The notes: a model not told the origin generated them from the sequence alone. A DNA stretch of 64,000 bases from Ornithinibacillus sp047228935 (GCF_047228935.1 NZ_JBFEGG010000001.1:682001-746000); one strand, 5' to 3'. Positions 8,546-17,290 are shown, counted from the stretch's first letter. Translations and numbers: made by a program.

Positions 8546-9688
8546 TTATTGCTTTTTATCATTAATACTAATAATTTTTAATTGATCATTTTCATAGCCA
8601 ACGGTAAACTCGTATTGAATATTTTCTTCAATTTGTTCTTCCTCATTTGGCTTTTTTTTCGTTAATGTAACATCCACCAAAACAGAAGCGTAGTTACTGT
8701 CGATAATAGTAGTTGATTCATGCTTATATTTTATATCTACCACTTGGATATAATCTTCACGAAAACTTGAATAAGAGTTTTCAGATTGAAGGGAATCTCC
8801 TAATAGAGAATAGGCTGCAACATAATCTCGAATAATAATACTATCTAAAAAATATTCCATTACATATTCTGCATCTTGAGTCATTTGATCTGGATCAATA
8901 GTACTTAATAAATCTTCCGTGCTAGTAAATGTCAGCTGACTATTTTGCGCTTCTTTAGACCAAATTTCTATTTCTTGAATAACATCTATTATCGGAATAC
9001 TAAATCCTATTGTGCCATCCTGCGTACCAACAGAGTTTATGCCGATTACATTACCTGTATTACGGTTAATTAATGGACCACCACTATTACCGTGTGTAAT
9101 AGGTGCTGAAATTTGATAAGCGTTTTTATAATCATAACCATCTACATTGAAATTACGTTCGGTACCAGAGATAATGCCTAATGTAACAGTGTTTTGAAAC
9201 CCATGGGGGCTTCCTAATGCAATCACTTCATCGCCGATTTCGGATAAATTACCTCTTTCAATGGACAAGCCACTTTGTCCAGCAAGCTGTGGTACCCGAA
9301 TAACAGCTACATCTGTTTCCTCACCAATACCAATTACTGCAGCAGGGTAGACACGGGCATTGGCGGTACGAACATAGATCGTTTCTGCTTCTTTAATCAC
9401 ATGCGCATTAGTTATAATATCGCCTTTCTCATTAAATAAAAATCCTGAGCCAGTTAATGTTTCATAATCATTATTAGCCTCGATTTGTACAACATTTTTT
9501 TCTGCTTCGTGAACAATCGTTTTTAAGTCAACTGAATTATTATCTGACTGTACCTGATTTATCATCGGATTACTTACTGTTAAATTGTCTGATTTCCAAG
9601 TGATATAAAGGTAGATAGAACTTGCTATTCCAATTAGAACGATGGCAATCGAAAGAATAATCGGAAGCTTAAGTTTATTATGTGACAT
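8546..9688 (-). CDS. Membrane-tethered trypsin-like (HtrA-type, S1C) serine protease without PDZ
   Basis: The 380-residue protein has one N-terminal membrane helix (about 8-30) and a trypsin-like protease domain. The catalytic triad is visible as His96 (TNAHV), Asp126 (ETDVAVI) and Ser202 (HGNSGGPL). HtrA-like genes usually carry a PDZ domain after the protease; here the C-terminal 120 residues show none. Instead there is an alpha+beta region that looks like a small accessory or NTF2-like fold, of unknown role. GGAGTG precedes ATG 9688. It follows the zinc-ribbon gene by 21 bases on the same strand, so the two probably form an operon. The protease domain should face outward. Its targets are unknown. 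Confidence 0.85.
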   Translation of the reverse strand: MSHNKLKLPIILSIAIVLIGIASSIYLYITWKSDNLTVSNPMINQVQSDNNSVDLKTIVHEAEKNVVQIEANNDYETLTGSGFLFNEKGDIITNAHVIKEAETIYVRTANARVYPAAVIGIGEETDVAVIRVPQLAGQSGLSIERGNLSEIGDEVIALGSPHGFQNTVTLGIISGTERNFNVDGYDYKNAYQISAPITHGNSGGPLINRNTGNVIGINSVGTQDGTIGFSIPIIDVIQEIEIWSKEAQNSQLTFTSTEDLLSTIDPDQMTQDAEYVMEYFLDSIIIRDYVAAYSLLGDSLQSENSYSSFREDYIQVVDIKYKHESTTIIDSNYASVLVDVTLTKKKPNEEEQIEENIQYEFTVGYENDQLKIISINDKKQ

Positions 9689-9709
9689 GTTTTCACTCCA
9701 ATAGATTGC

Positions 9710-10870
9710 TTAATAATTTGTATACCAAGTAACCTTATTTACATTGACATCGATTTTCTTCACATTTTGATTTATATCATAATGCGTAAATTCGAACTTT
9801 CCATTTTCATTAGGATACAAAGTATCTGGGTATACATAAACACTATTTGTAAGAAATTCGTTTTCATTTGTAAGTAAGGAATATTCTACTTGAATAGAAC
9901 TAACGGGAATCGTTGCAACACTTTTTACTTCACCTTTTACTACTATATTACCTTGATTATCATTTTCTAATTTAACTGAAATAAGTTCGATAGCGTCGTT
10001 TTCATTCATTTCCCGTTCTTCTTCAGCTGTATCAATAGCCTGTTGTATACGTTGTTGTTGTGTAATCTCAAAAGATACTTTTTCCTTTTCTATTGTTGTT
10101 TTAAGACTTAGAAGTTTTTCTGAATTTGGTGCATACTTTAGCCCATCTTCTACTATTAATAAGGCATCACTAAACTGATTTTCAGATAATTGTTCACTTG
10201 CTTTCGTAAAAACGAAGTCTACTATTTGATTACGTATATTTTCCATAATTTGTGTTGCCTCATTATTGTTTATAGCATCAGCTTCCCAAAGCAAAACCTT
10301 TAACTCATCAATTGATGGATTTTGTTCAAGTAAACTTTTTAATTGTTTGGTTTTAACAGTATTTCGATATAAAACAATTTCATCTACTAAATGAGTGATT
10401 GCTTCACCATTAAAATTAGTCAAGAGAGACTCTGCATTATTTAATTTAGTTAGTGCAGATTGAAATTCCTGATTTTCCAGATTTTGATTTGCTTCTTCTA
10501 AAAGGGCTTTGACAGATGCTGTCTTTTGAATAAAGTCTTGAGCAATTTTGCCTTGTATGAAATTAGGCTTTGCTTTTAATGCTAGGGTGAAATATTCATT
10601 TGCAGACTTATAATCTCCTACTTCAAGACTTTTCTCACCTAATTCATAACGTTTTAATGCTTGATCAGATTGATTTTGTAAAAAATTATAAAAGAGATTA
10701 ATAGCAAATAATACTATTACGAAGGTAATAATTGGTATAAACCATAATCTATTAAATTTTCTTTTATTATTGGAACGTAAGTGAATATCTTTTGGCAGCT
10801 CTACACCACAGCTTACACAATATAATTCTTCTTCTTTAACATAGGAGCCGCATTTTGGACAATGTAACAA
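9710..10870 (-). CDS. Zinc-ribbon, single-pass membrane protein with TPR-like repeats
   Basis: A double zinc-ribbon knuckle (CPKCG and CVSCG, within the first 27 residues) is followed by a basic segment, one membrane helix (about 45-65) and an extracellular helical region. The helical region contains TPR-like stretches (EVGDYKSANEYFTLALKAKPNF, split here only for description) and a C-terminal beta-rich domain. The start is ambiguous. TTG at 10868-10870 is 5-6 bases after AGGTGA, whereas the GTG three codons upstream (10879) has no ribosome site, so I prefer TTG. It is cotranscribed with the downstream HtrA-type protease. Function is unknown; an envelope sensor or scaffold is a guess. Confidence 0.75.
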   Translation of the reverse strand: MLHCPKCGSYVKEEELYCVSCGVELPKDIHLRSNNKRKFNRLWFIPIITFVIVLFAINLFYNFLQNQSDQALKRYELGEKSLEVGDYKSANEYFTLALKAKPNFIQGKIAQDFIQKTASVKALLEEANQNLENQEFQSALTKLNNAESLLTNFNGEAITHLVDEIVLYRNTVKTKQLKSLLEQNPSIDELKVLLWEADAINNNEATQIMENIRNQIVDFVFTKASEQLSENQFSDALLIVEDGLKYAPNSEKLLSLKTTIEKEKVSFEITQQQRIQQAIDTAEEEREMNENDAIELISVKLENDNQGNIVVKGEVKSVATIPVSSIQVEYSLLTNENEFLTNSVYVYPDTLYPNENGKFEFTHYDINQNVKKIDVNVNKVTWYTNY

Positions 10871-11039
10871 AGTATTCACCTGCTTTCTTTATTCATTCGT
10901 TAATTTTCGTCATTATTTTTACTTCTATCTTAACACATTTCTCTTTATTTGAGGATGACTTGTGGTATGATATATAGGGTTAGTAGTATTTTAAAAATAG
11001 TGAAATAATACATATAATATTGCTAGGAGGTGCCGCATC

Positions 11040-11123
11040 ATGTTTGAAACAGCATTTGCTATTCTTTGCTTTGTAATTCTTTTGTTCTTTATCGGTAGTT
11101 GTGTTTTTGATAATGAAAAATAA
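11040..11123 (+). CDS. 27-residue hydrophobic peptide
   Basis: ATG 11040 is preceded by an excellent ribosome site (TAGGAGGTG, 7 bases away) and opens a 27-codon frame ending TAA at 11121-11123. The product is a single membrane helix with a short acidic tail (VFDNEK). It lies in the divergent gap between the zinc-ribbon gene and the signal peptidase gene's terminator. I do not recognise the peptide. The strong Shine-Dalgarno is the main reason to believe it is translated. Confidence 0.5.
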   Translation: MFETAFAILCFVILLFFIGSCVFDNEK

Positions 11124-11131
11124 AATCAAAA

Positions 11132-11169
11132 AGGTTGTCTTTTTATGATGGAATCTAAAAAGACAACCT
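11132..11169 (-). terminator. Intrinsic terminator of the signal peptidase gene
   Basis: A perfect 13-base stem: AGGTTGTCTTTTT (11132-11144) with AAAAAGACAACCT (11157-11169). On the minus strand it is followed by TTTTTGATTTT. It can also end the small plus-strand peptide transcript. Confidence 0.8.
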
Positions 11170-11189
11170 ATATTAGTACAAATTGAGAT

Positions 11190-11714
11190 TTATCGTGTTT
11201 TTGCCATTTCACTAAATGGATAAAAGACAAACTCTGATTTCCCGATTATTTCATCCTCCATGATAAAACCTAAACCATTCCTAGAATCTTTACTAATGGA
11301 CCGGTTATCCCCCATTACAAAATATCTTCCTTTAGGTACCGTAATCGGCCCATAGTTACCGGTATGATTTTTAGCATCTTCTGTTAAAAATGTTTGTTTG
11401 TAAAGTTCATTATTGATATATAACTTATGGTTTCTTATCTCAATTGTTTCACCAGGTAGACCAATAATTCGCTTAACGTAATTTTTCTCTGGTCGATGAA
11501 TAATTACAATGTCTCCTCTATTAGGTTCATCAATAATATAAACGATTTTATTAAATATAACCCGCTCTCCATCTTGAAGAGTAGGGTCCATACTATCACC
11601 CTCAACTATTGATGTTGCAAAAATAAACGTGCGTAGTATAAAAGCAAGAATGATGGCGATGATGATTGCTTTACCCCATTCAACCCATTCATTTTTTTGT
11701 TTTACTTCGGCCAA
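11190..11714 (-). CDS. sip: Signal peptidase I (SipS/SipT type)
   Basis: A 174-residue type I signal peptidase, anchored by one N-terminal helix, that removes signal peptides outside the membrane. The box B serine (GDSMDPTL, Ser about 41), box D lysine (YVKRIIGLPGE, Lys about 81) and box E (GDNR...SKDSR) are present. TTG 11714 is 9 bases after GAAAGGA. The ATG three codons upstream (11723) directly abuts that ribosome site and so is unlikely to be used. The gene is monocistronic, with its own terminator. Bacilli often have several Sip paralogues and I cannot say which this is. Confidence 0.92.
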   Translation of the reverse strand: MAEVKQKNEWVEWGKAIIIAIILAFILRTFIFATSIVEGDSMDPTLQDGERVIFNKIVYIIDEPNRGDIVIIHRPEKNYVKRIIGLPGETIEIRNHKLYINNELYKQTFLTEDAKNHTGNYGPITVPKGRYFVMGDNRSISKDSRNGLGFIMEDEIIGKSEFVFYPFSEMAKTR

Positions 11715-11901
11715 AGAAGACATTCCTTTCAGTGTTAAAAAGTTCTATTAAAAATTATTATATTATTATTATAACAATAATAAATGCTATTAAGGTAAAA
11801 TTTTATTCACATTTAGAAAAAAGTATAAAAAATAATTTGTGAAAAAATCATTATCTATGCTAAATTAATATAAATAGTAAAGGAGGTATTGTAATCTATT
11901 T

Positions 11902-12090
11902 ATGTGCGATACGGGCAAGCTCCTCAAAGATATAGAAAATTTAAGGAATGAAATGAGTAATGTTGCATTAACTAAAGGTATAGCAAGTTTAGAATCTATA
12001 ACACTAAGTCAAGAATTAGATCGATTGTTAAATATCTATGAAAAACTGAAATCAGAAGAATTTAAAACTAGGAAAAAGAGAAATACTTAA
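11902..12090 (+). CDS. Spo0E-like aspartyl-phosphate phosphatase
   Basis: A 62-residue, two-helix protein with the Spo0E-family signature SQELDRLLNIYEK near residues 36-48. Members dephosphorylate Spo0A~P and so delay sporulation. An AGGAGG lies about 15 bases before ATG 11902, a longer spacing than usual; no better start was seen. Immediately upstream is a possible promoter (TTGTGA, 17 bases, CTAAAT near 11837-11865). Confidence 0.8.
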   Translation: MCDTGKLLKDIENLRNEMSNVALTKGIASLESITLSQELDRLLNIYEKLKSEEFKTRKKRNT

Positions 12091-12143
12091 CTATCATATG
12101 GCTAATAGGAGGGATATCCTACTTGATGAATATCCCATCTAAA

Positions 12144-13307
12144 CTAGCCTAAATAATATTTAGTATAATACTCCTCAATGCGATCAAGTCCTTTTTCTAA
12201 AGTATCATGACTGTACGCATAAGATAATCTCATATACTCCTCGCCGATTTGAGTAAAGCTTCCCCCAGGAACTAAAGCAACTTTCCCTTTTTTTACTAAA
12301 TCAATACCAAATTCTAAAGAAGACATTCCTGGTTTAGAAAATTTAGGGAATAGGTAAAACGCACCGTTCGGCTTATTAACGGAAAGCCCCATTCTAATTA
12401 AACGATCATATACAAAATCTCTTCTTCTAATATAAGTATCCCGCATTTTTTTTGAATCATCTAATCCATTGGTTAAAGCTTCTAAAGCAGCATATTGACT
12501 AATCGAAGTGGCACAGGATACATTATACTGATGCACTTTTAACATATGGGTTGAAATCCATTCAGGGGCTAGTACATAGCCAATTCTAAAACCGGTCATA
12601 GAATGAGACTTTGATAAGCCATTAATCACAATCGTACGGTTATTAACTTCTGGAAAGCTAGAAATAGAAGTGTGTTGAAAGTCATAAATTAATTCACTAT
12701 AGATTTCATCTGCTAGTATGAAAATATTTTTATCTTTTAATACGTGTACTAGTTCTTTTAACTCCGATTTAGTGAAAGAAGCCCCGGTCGGATTAGAAGG
12801 ATAGGGAAGCACGACACACTTTGTTTTGTCTGTAATAGCTGATGCTAACAAATCACCAGTTAATTTAAAGTGATGGTTAGTTGTATCAACATGGATTGGT
12901 TTAGCACCTGCTAATGTAATCAATGGTTCATAACCAGGATAAATCGGAGCAGGTAGAATGACCTCATCTCCATCGTTTAATATTGTACGAAAAACAATAT
13001 CAATCCCTTGGGATGCACCAGTTGTAACAATAATCTCTTTTTCCGGATGGAAACTAACATTATACTTCGTTTCATATAGTTTGGCTATAGCCTTCCTTAG
13101 TTCGATAATACCCGCATTATTCGTATATGTTGTTTTGTTTTCATAAAGAGCTCTTGTAGTAGCATCTTTAATATGTTCGGGGGTGTGGAAATCTGGTTGC
13201 CCGATAGTAAGGGAAACAATATCTTTTTCATCAGCAACCAAATTAAAAAACTTTCTTATCCCTGATATTTCAATCGTCTTAACTCGGTGATTTAATAAAT
13301 GATCCAC
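12144..13307 (-). CDS. patA: N-acetyl-diaminopimelate aminotransferase PatA
   Basis: A 387-residue class I/II aminotransferase with the pyridoxal-phosphate lysine in NGLSKSHSMTGFRIGYV (Lys near 237), PYPSNPTGA and ADEIYSE. B. subtilis PatA acts on N-acetyl-L,L-diaminopimelate in the acetylase branch of lysine synthesis. Here it lies next to ykyB as in B. subtilis, and dapH and dapL, the other two branch genes, are 6-8 kb away. The start is GTG at 13305-13307, with TGGAGG 8 bases upstream. Family assignment is firm. The specific substrate is inferred from synteny. Confidence 0.85.
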   Translation of the reverse strand: MDHLLNHRVKTIEISGIRKFFNLVADEKDIVSLTIGQPDFHTPEHIKDATTRALYENKTTYTNNAGIIELRKAIAKLYETKYNVSFHPEKEIIVTTGASQGIDIVFRTILNDGDEVILPAPIYPGYEPLITLAGAKPIHVDTTNHHFKLTGDLLASAITDKTKCVVLPYPSNPTGASFTKSELKELVHVLKDKNIFILADEIYSELIYDFQHTSISSFPEVNNRTIVINGLSKSHSMTGFRIGYVLAPEWISTHMLKVHQYNVSCATSISQYAALEALTNGLDDSKKMRDTYIRRRDFVYDRLIRMGLSVNKPNGAFYLFPKFSKPGMSSLEFGIDLVKKGKVALVPGGSFTQIGEEYMRLSYAYSHDTLEKGLDRIEEYYTKYYLG

Positions 13308-13444
13308 GGTTTTTCCTCCAAGTTTTTTTAGGTATATATAAATTATAGCAAATTTATAGAAATATTAGTTATATGACCAGATGTTAGTATAGTTTTAATA
13401 AAGTTCGTTCACAATGGATGTTAAGAAAGAATGAGGTGATGAAA

Positions 13445-13825
13445 ATGATAATAGAATACATTGGGATAGTGAACTGGATTAAACTTTCACAATTACAATC
13501 TTTAGGAATGCCTCAGGAATTATTTTTTGTCTTCGTAATATTTCTTGGGATAGTTGGATGTTATTTCATAATCCGACCAATTACGTTGATATTATTATCG
13601 TTAAAATCAGAAAGACTTGTAAGCTACTTACTCAGTGCTTTAATATTTATTGTCATCTTTTTTTCGGTAGTTTTATTAGTTGGAAAAATAGATGTGATGA
13701 CATATCAATTATTAAAATTATCATTACAGGCGTTAGCAATTTTTGGTTTTGGTTTATGTATTACGCATTTATTTAAACAATGGAGTAGAAGGAGGAAGAA
13801 TATAAAAAAGTCTCACCAATACTAG
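13445..13825 (+). CDS. Small integral membrane protein, unknown
   Basis: A 126-residue protein with three to four hydrophobic helices and a basic C-terminal tail (SRRRKNIKKSHQ). I chose ATG 13445, 6 bases after GAGGTG; the upstream in-frame ATGs at 13418 and 13439 are not correctly spaced from it. It is convergent with kre and shares its terminator. I do not recognise the family. In B. subtilis a cheV gene occupies the patA-ykyB gap, so this is a lineage-specific content difference. Confidence 0.65.
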   Translation: MIIEYIGIVNWIKLSQLQSLGMPQELFFVFVIFLGIVGCYFIIRPITLILLSLKSERLVSYLLSALIFIVIFFSVVLLVGKIDVMTYQLLKLSLQALAIFGFGLCITHLFKQWSRRRKNIKKSHQY

Positions 13826-13843
13826 TTGATGAGACTACTTTTT
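13804..13843. terminator. Bidirectional terminator
   Basis: AAAAAGTCTCA pairs with TGAGACT(AC)TTTTT across the stops of two convergent genes. Confidence 0.7.
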
Positions 13844-14309
13844 AACGATAAGTTTTACGTGGTGGCCAGTCCATTTTTCCAAGAGATGATGGTGTAAAAT
13901 AAGAAGATGTAGTTTTCCTTATTGTTTTCTTATTTACAGGTTTATAGTCTATATACTGATAGATTAATTTCTTCGCTTGTGATAATGACATTTTTGTTTG
14001 GGGATTTCGATAATTTTGATCGAGTGATCCTAAATGTTTAAGTTCTTGGAAGTCTTCCTTCGTTGGAGGGATGTGAAAGTAATAGTCATCCACCTTAACT
14101 AAGAGGGTTGAATGTTGGTTACTAAGCTTCGGATGCTCGGAGAAATGTAAACCAATCTTCTTAGCGCGTTTTTCCTTTAGTAATCGTTTAATTGTTTCCT
14201 TTTTAATAAAATATAAATGTTGTGGTTCTGGAGCAGTTTTGGCGTGACGGTTCACAGTATAGATCGCTCTAGCTAAATCACTTAAGGAAACTGTTTCACT
14301 ACTTGGCAT
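13842..14309 (-). CDS. kre: Kre (YkyB), comK repression factor
   Basis: A 155-residue cytoplasmic protein matching my memory of B. subtilis YkyB closely: AIYTVNRHAKTAPEP, KKIGLHFS, YYFHIPPTKEDF and YRNPQTKMSLSQAKKL are near-identical landmarks. In B. subtilis, Kre destabilises comK mRNA and so limits competence. An AGGAGG-like site (AGGAGGTTTATTA) precedes ATG 14309. It neighbours patA, as in B. subtilis. Confidence 0.9.
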   Translation of the reverse strand: MPSSETVSLSDLARAIYTVNRHAKTAPEPQHLYFIKKETIKRLLKEKRAKKIGLHFSEHPKLSNQHSTLLVKVDDYYFHIPPTKEDFQELKHLGSLDQNYRNPQTKMSLSQAKKLIYQYIDYKPVNKKTIRKTTSSYFTPSSLGKMDWPPRKTYR

Positions 14310-14381
14310 TAATAAACCTCCTTATTCTTAAGTATATGTATTAATAGTATCTCAAAGCTTGTCCACTTTCAAATAATAATT

Positions 14382-14415
14382 AAAAAAATAAGAAGCCGTA
14401 AAATAGACTTCTTAT
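14382..14415 (-). terminator. Terminator of the SCO gene
   Basis: On the minus strand ATAAGAAG.C pairs with G.CTTCTTAT (14388-14415), followed by TTTTTTTAATT. Confidence 0.75.
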
Positions 14416-14999
14416 AGTAACCCATCAATAAATTCTACAATTTCTGTTATTTGCTCTTCCGTTAAATATAGTCCATTATATCTTTTTATAGCATTACCTT
14501 CTTGGTTCACTATTGTTAAAGATACTCCATGGGCTAATGAGTCATCCTGCATTTGTTCAACGGGAGTTTTAAAAGATGTAACGGCAAATTCTTTGATGGT
14601 GTCAAAATCGTAACCAGTCAAAAATGTCCAATTGTCCTTATCAAATTCAATTCCTCGAACTTCTCCATATTCTTTTAAAACTTCTGGTGTATCATTTTCT
14701 GGATCAATACTAAACGATACAAATTCCACATCGTCAATTCCTTCATCCTGTAAAGCTCTTTCAATTTTTTGCTTATTGTATGTCATTTGCGGGCACTCTG
14801 TTTCACAAGTAGTATAGATGAAATCCGCAATCCAAACTTTCCCTTCCAGATCACTCTTACTAACTAGGTCACCGTTTTGGTTAGTATAGTTGAAATCTTC
14901 AACTTTATAAGAGAAGTCACCTTCACTTTTCGTACTGCTACATGCAGCTAGTATTAGTATTAGCCCAAATACTAGTAAGAATAGTAATTTTTTATACAT
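14412..14999 (-). CDS. SCO1/SenC-family copper chaperone lipoprotein
   Basis: A 195-residue lipoprotein: signal and lipobox LAACSS (Cys20), then a thioredoxin-fold SCO domain. The copper ligands are visible in CETECPQM (two cysteines) and the distal histidine in LAHGVS. SCO proteins deliver copper to, or reduce, the CuA site of cytochrome c oxidase subunit II. A caa3-type oxidase is encoded 37 kb away. It has its own terminator and no operon partner. It corresponds to B. subtilis YpmQ in family, although the location differs. Confidence 0.88.
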   Translation of the reverse strand: MYKKLLFLLVFGLILILAACSSTKSEGDFSYKVEDFNYTNQNGDLVSKSDLEGKVWIADFIYTTCETECPQMTYNKQKIERALQDEGIDDVEFVSFSIDPENDTPEVLKEYGEVRGIEFDKDNWTFLTGYDFDTIKEFAVTSFKTPVEQMQDDSLAHGVSLTIVNQEGNAIKRYNGLYLTEEQITEIVEFIDGLL

Positions 15000-15080
15000 T
15001 TATATTGCCTCCACATTATGTAAGTAGATTCCTTGTATATTTTAACATGTAAGTTAGATTAAAACTATGAATAAAATTTT

Positions 15081-15113
15081 ACAAATAGAAAGAGAAGCCT
15101 AAGTGGACTTCTC
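15081..15113 (-). terminator. Terminator of the coat-like protein gene
   Basis: On the minus strand GAGAAGTCC pairs with GGCTTCTC (15092-15113) and is followed by TTTCTATTTG. Confidence 0.6.
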
Positions 15114-15338
15114 CTAATTCCTTGTATAATCAGACCCATAACTGTAGTTGTAATAGTATGGTATAGGTACTGGGTAGGGAAGGGGGTAAGGATACCCATA
15201 GTATGGATTGAAAGCTTGATATAATAATGGCCCAACTACGAGTCCGGTTAGGAATGGTACAATTGGAAACACTCGTTCATCATATTGGTTATTTATGCTG
15301 ATTGGATTGTAATCGGTATATGGTGAATTAGTACTCAA
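15114..15338 (-). CDS. Tyrosine/proline-rich small protein, possibly spore-coat-like
   Basis: A 74-residue protein whose C-terminal half is a run of Tyr, Pro and Gly (YYGYPYPLPYPVPIPYYY). The first half has a short hydrophobic stretch (FLTGLVVGPLLY). AAGGAGAG lies 6 bases before TTG at 15336-15338. Such composition is common in spore coat and surface proteins of bacilli, but there is no diagnostic motif and the role is a guess. Confidence 0.6.
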   Translation of the reverse strand: MSTNSPYTDYNPISINNQYDERVFPIVPFLTGLVVGPLLYQAFNPYYGYPYPLPYPVPIPYYYNYSYGSDYTRN

Positions 15339-15403
15339 GTCAAACTCTCCTTTACAAAACGACTTATAACAATGTATGCGTAAGCCCGTTTATGAGAGCA
15401 TGA

Positions 15404-16255
15404 TTATTGAGATTTTAACGTAAAAAGAGTAATTTCAGGCTTACAAAGAAAGCGGTATGGAAGTCTTGTCGTACCAATTCCTTTACTTACATATAAGTCG
15501 AGCTTGTTAGAGTCAAATGTGTATTTTCCATCTACATATTTTTCCGCGAATGGAGGAGTATATAGGTGGCCTACAAAAGGAAATCTAACTTGTCCGCCAT
15601 GGCTATGACCGGATAATTGTATATCGATTGGGAACTCTTGTGAAATGTCGGCAAAGTCTGGCTCATGTGCCATAAGTATCGTAAATAGGTCAGGATTTGT
15701 ATTTTTTAACGCCTTTTCAATGTTGGGGCGTCCTAGCATCACATCATCTATACCTGCTAAAATGAGGCGATCTACATTTTCCTCTATAACATGATGGCTG
15801 TTTTTTAACAGTTTAAAATTAGCTTGTCTCATAACCTCATAAACAATTTCAGTCCCATATCCACCATGATCATGATTGCCATATACCCAAAATTTCCCTC
15901 TTGGTGCGTGTAATTTAGCCAGTAGGTTAGTAAGATTTGGATTCCAGCTATACTGATTAGGCTTATCTACTAAGTCACCAGTAAACACAATTAACTCAGG
16001 CTCTAGCGAATTTATTGTCGTTACAAGCGATTGAAATTGTTCCAACGTATAGTGGAAACCTATATGTGTATCAGAAAATTGAACTATCTTAAAATTATTA
16101 AATGAAGCTGGTATTTTAGGAGATTGAATTATTTCCTTATTAATCGTAAGCATATTAGGTTCAATATTTCTAGCATAATAGTAAGTGCCACCACTAATAC
16201 CAAATAAAGTGAGGGAGCTACCTAATAGTTTTTTTAAAAAAGATCTTCTATTCAT
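15404..16255 (-). CDS. ykuE: Tat-exported calcineurin-like phosphoesterase YkuE
   Basis: A 283-residue metallophosphoesterase. The N-terminus has a twin-arginine signal (NRRSFLKK then a hydrophobic run). Metal-ligand motifs are FSDTHIG, FTGDLVD, YGNHDHGG, MAHEP and LSGHSHGGQ. B. subtilis YkuE is a cell-wall-associated Tat substrate. ATG 16255 follows AAGGTG by 5 bases and starts just before the twin arginine; an upstream in-frame start at 16276 lacks a ribosome site. It is divergent from fadH, whereas the two genes are neighbours in B. subtilis too. Confidence 0.88.
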   Translation of the reverse strand: MNRRSFLKKLLGSSLTLFGISGGTYYYARNIEPNMLTINKEIIQSPKIPASFNNFKIVQFSDTHIGFHYTLEQFQSLVTTINSLEPELIVFTGDLVDKPNQYSWNPNLTNLLAKLHAPRGKFWVYGNHDHGGYGTEIVYEVMRQANFKLLKNSHHVIEENVDRLILAGIDDVMLGRPNIEKALKNTNPDLFTILMAHEPDFADISQEFPIDIQLSGHSHGGQVRFPFVGHLYTPPFAEKYVDGKYTFDSNKLDLYVSKGIGTTRLPYRFLCKPEITLFTLKSQ

Positions 16256-16405
16256 ACTTTCACCTTCGTGAACCATAATGTTTTTAAATTATAGCATACA
16301 TAACCTATTAGTACATTATGAGTTTATGGCTAGTGAAATGATTTTTTGACTTTTTTAATAAATATAAATAGTATGAAGTTAGTAAGAGTTTTAGGAGGAG
16401 AAAAT

Positions 16406-17173
16406 ATGGATGAAAAAATAGTTATCGTTACAGGAAGTTCAAGTGGAATGGGAAAGTACATGGCGAAAAAGTTTGCTGACGAAGGATGGAATGTTGTTCT
16501 AACTGGTAGAAAAAAAGATAAACTAGAAGAAGTTCGTAAAGAATTATTAGAGACAGCAACTGGGGAATTTCTTATCGTACCAATGGATGTCCGAAAGCCT
16601 GAAGATGTAGAGAGAATGGTAAATGATACAATAAATCATTTTGGTAGAATAGATTATTTAGTAAATAATGCTGCAGGTAATTTTATTGTTCCAGCTGAAG
16701 AGCTATCTGTGAATGGGTGGAATTCCGTAATTGATATAGTGTTAAATGGAACGTTTTATTGTAGCAGAGAGGTAGGAAAGTACTGGATTGAGGAAAAAAT
16801 TAAAGGATCTATTATCAATATCGTAGCAACTTATGCATGGAATGCTGGTGCAGGAGTTATACATTCTTCAGCTGCAAAAGCTGGAGTTCTCAATATGACT
16901 AGAACATTAGCAGTAGAATGGGGGACAAAATACGGTATTCGTGTTAATGCGATAGCACCAGGGCCAATCGAAAGGACCGGAGGAGCTGAAAAGCTATTCT
17001 TATCTGAAGAGGCTGCGAAACGTACTCTGGAATCAGTTCCATTAAAACGATTAGGACAGCCTGAAGAAATAGCAGAACTTGCCTACTTTTTATTGTCAGA
17101 TAAGGCATCTTATATAAATGGTGAAGTCGTTACGATGGATGGTGGCCAATGGCTTAATAAGTTCCCATTCTAA
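16406..17173 (+). CDS. fadH: 2,4-dienoyl-CoA reductase, short-chain dehydrogenase family (FadH)
   Basis: A 255-residue SDR enzyme with the Rossmann motif TGSSSGMG (residues 9-16), NNAAG, and the C-terminal MDGGQWLN. The active-site Tyr-x-x-x-Lys of typical SDRs is replaced by HSSAAKAG, as is usual in 2,4-dienoyl-CoA reductases. These reduce conjugated double bonds during unsaturated fatty acid degradation, using NADPH. TTAGGAGGAG precedes ATG 16406, so a longer upstream frame was not used. Synteny with ykuE supports the name ykuF/fadH. Confidence 0.88.
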   Translation: MDEKIVIVTGSSSGMGKYMAKKFADEGWNVVLTGRKKDKLEEVRKELLETATGEFLIVPMDVRKPEDVERMVNDTINHFGRIDYLVNNAAGNFIVPAEELSVNGWNSVIDIVLNGTFYCSREVGKYWIEEKIKGSIINIVATYAWNAGAGVIHSSAAKAGVLNMTRTLAVEWGTKYGIRVNAIAPGPIERTGGAEKLFLSEEAAKRTLESVPLKRLGQPEEIAELAYFLLSDKASYINGEVVTMDGGQWLNKFPF

Positions 17174-17211
17174 AAAAGAAGAAGTAGGCAAGTGTTTTTT
17201 ATTATCATTTT

Positions 17212-17248
17212 GCCCCAGAAATATAGTTGGAAAATATATCTCCGGGGC
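17212..17248. terminator. Inverted repeat between fadH and czcD
   Basis: GCCCC and GGGGC close a stem of about 14 bases with several wobble pairs. There is no clear T-run, so terminator function is uncertain. Confidence 0.4.
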
Positions 17249-17290
17249 TATATATGCATTTAATAAAATTACTTATATGCTACTTATAAA

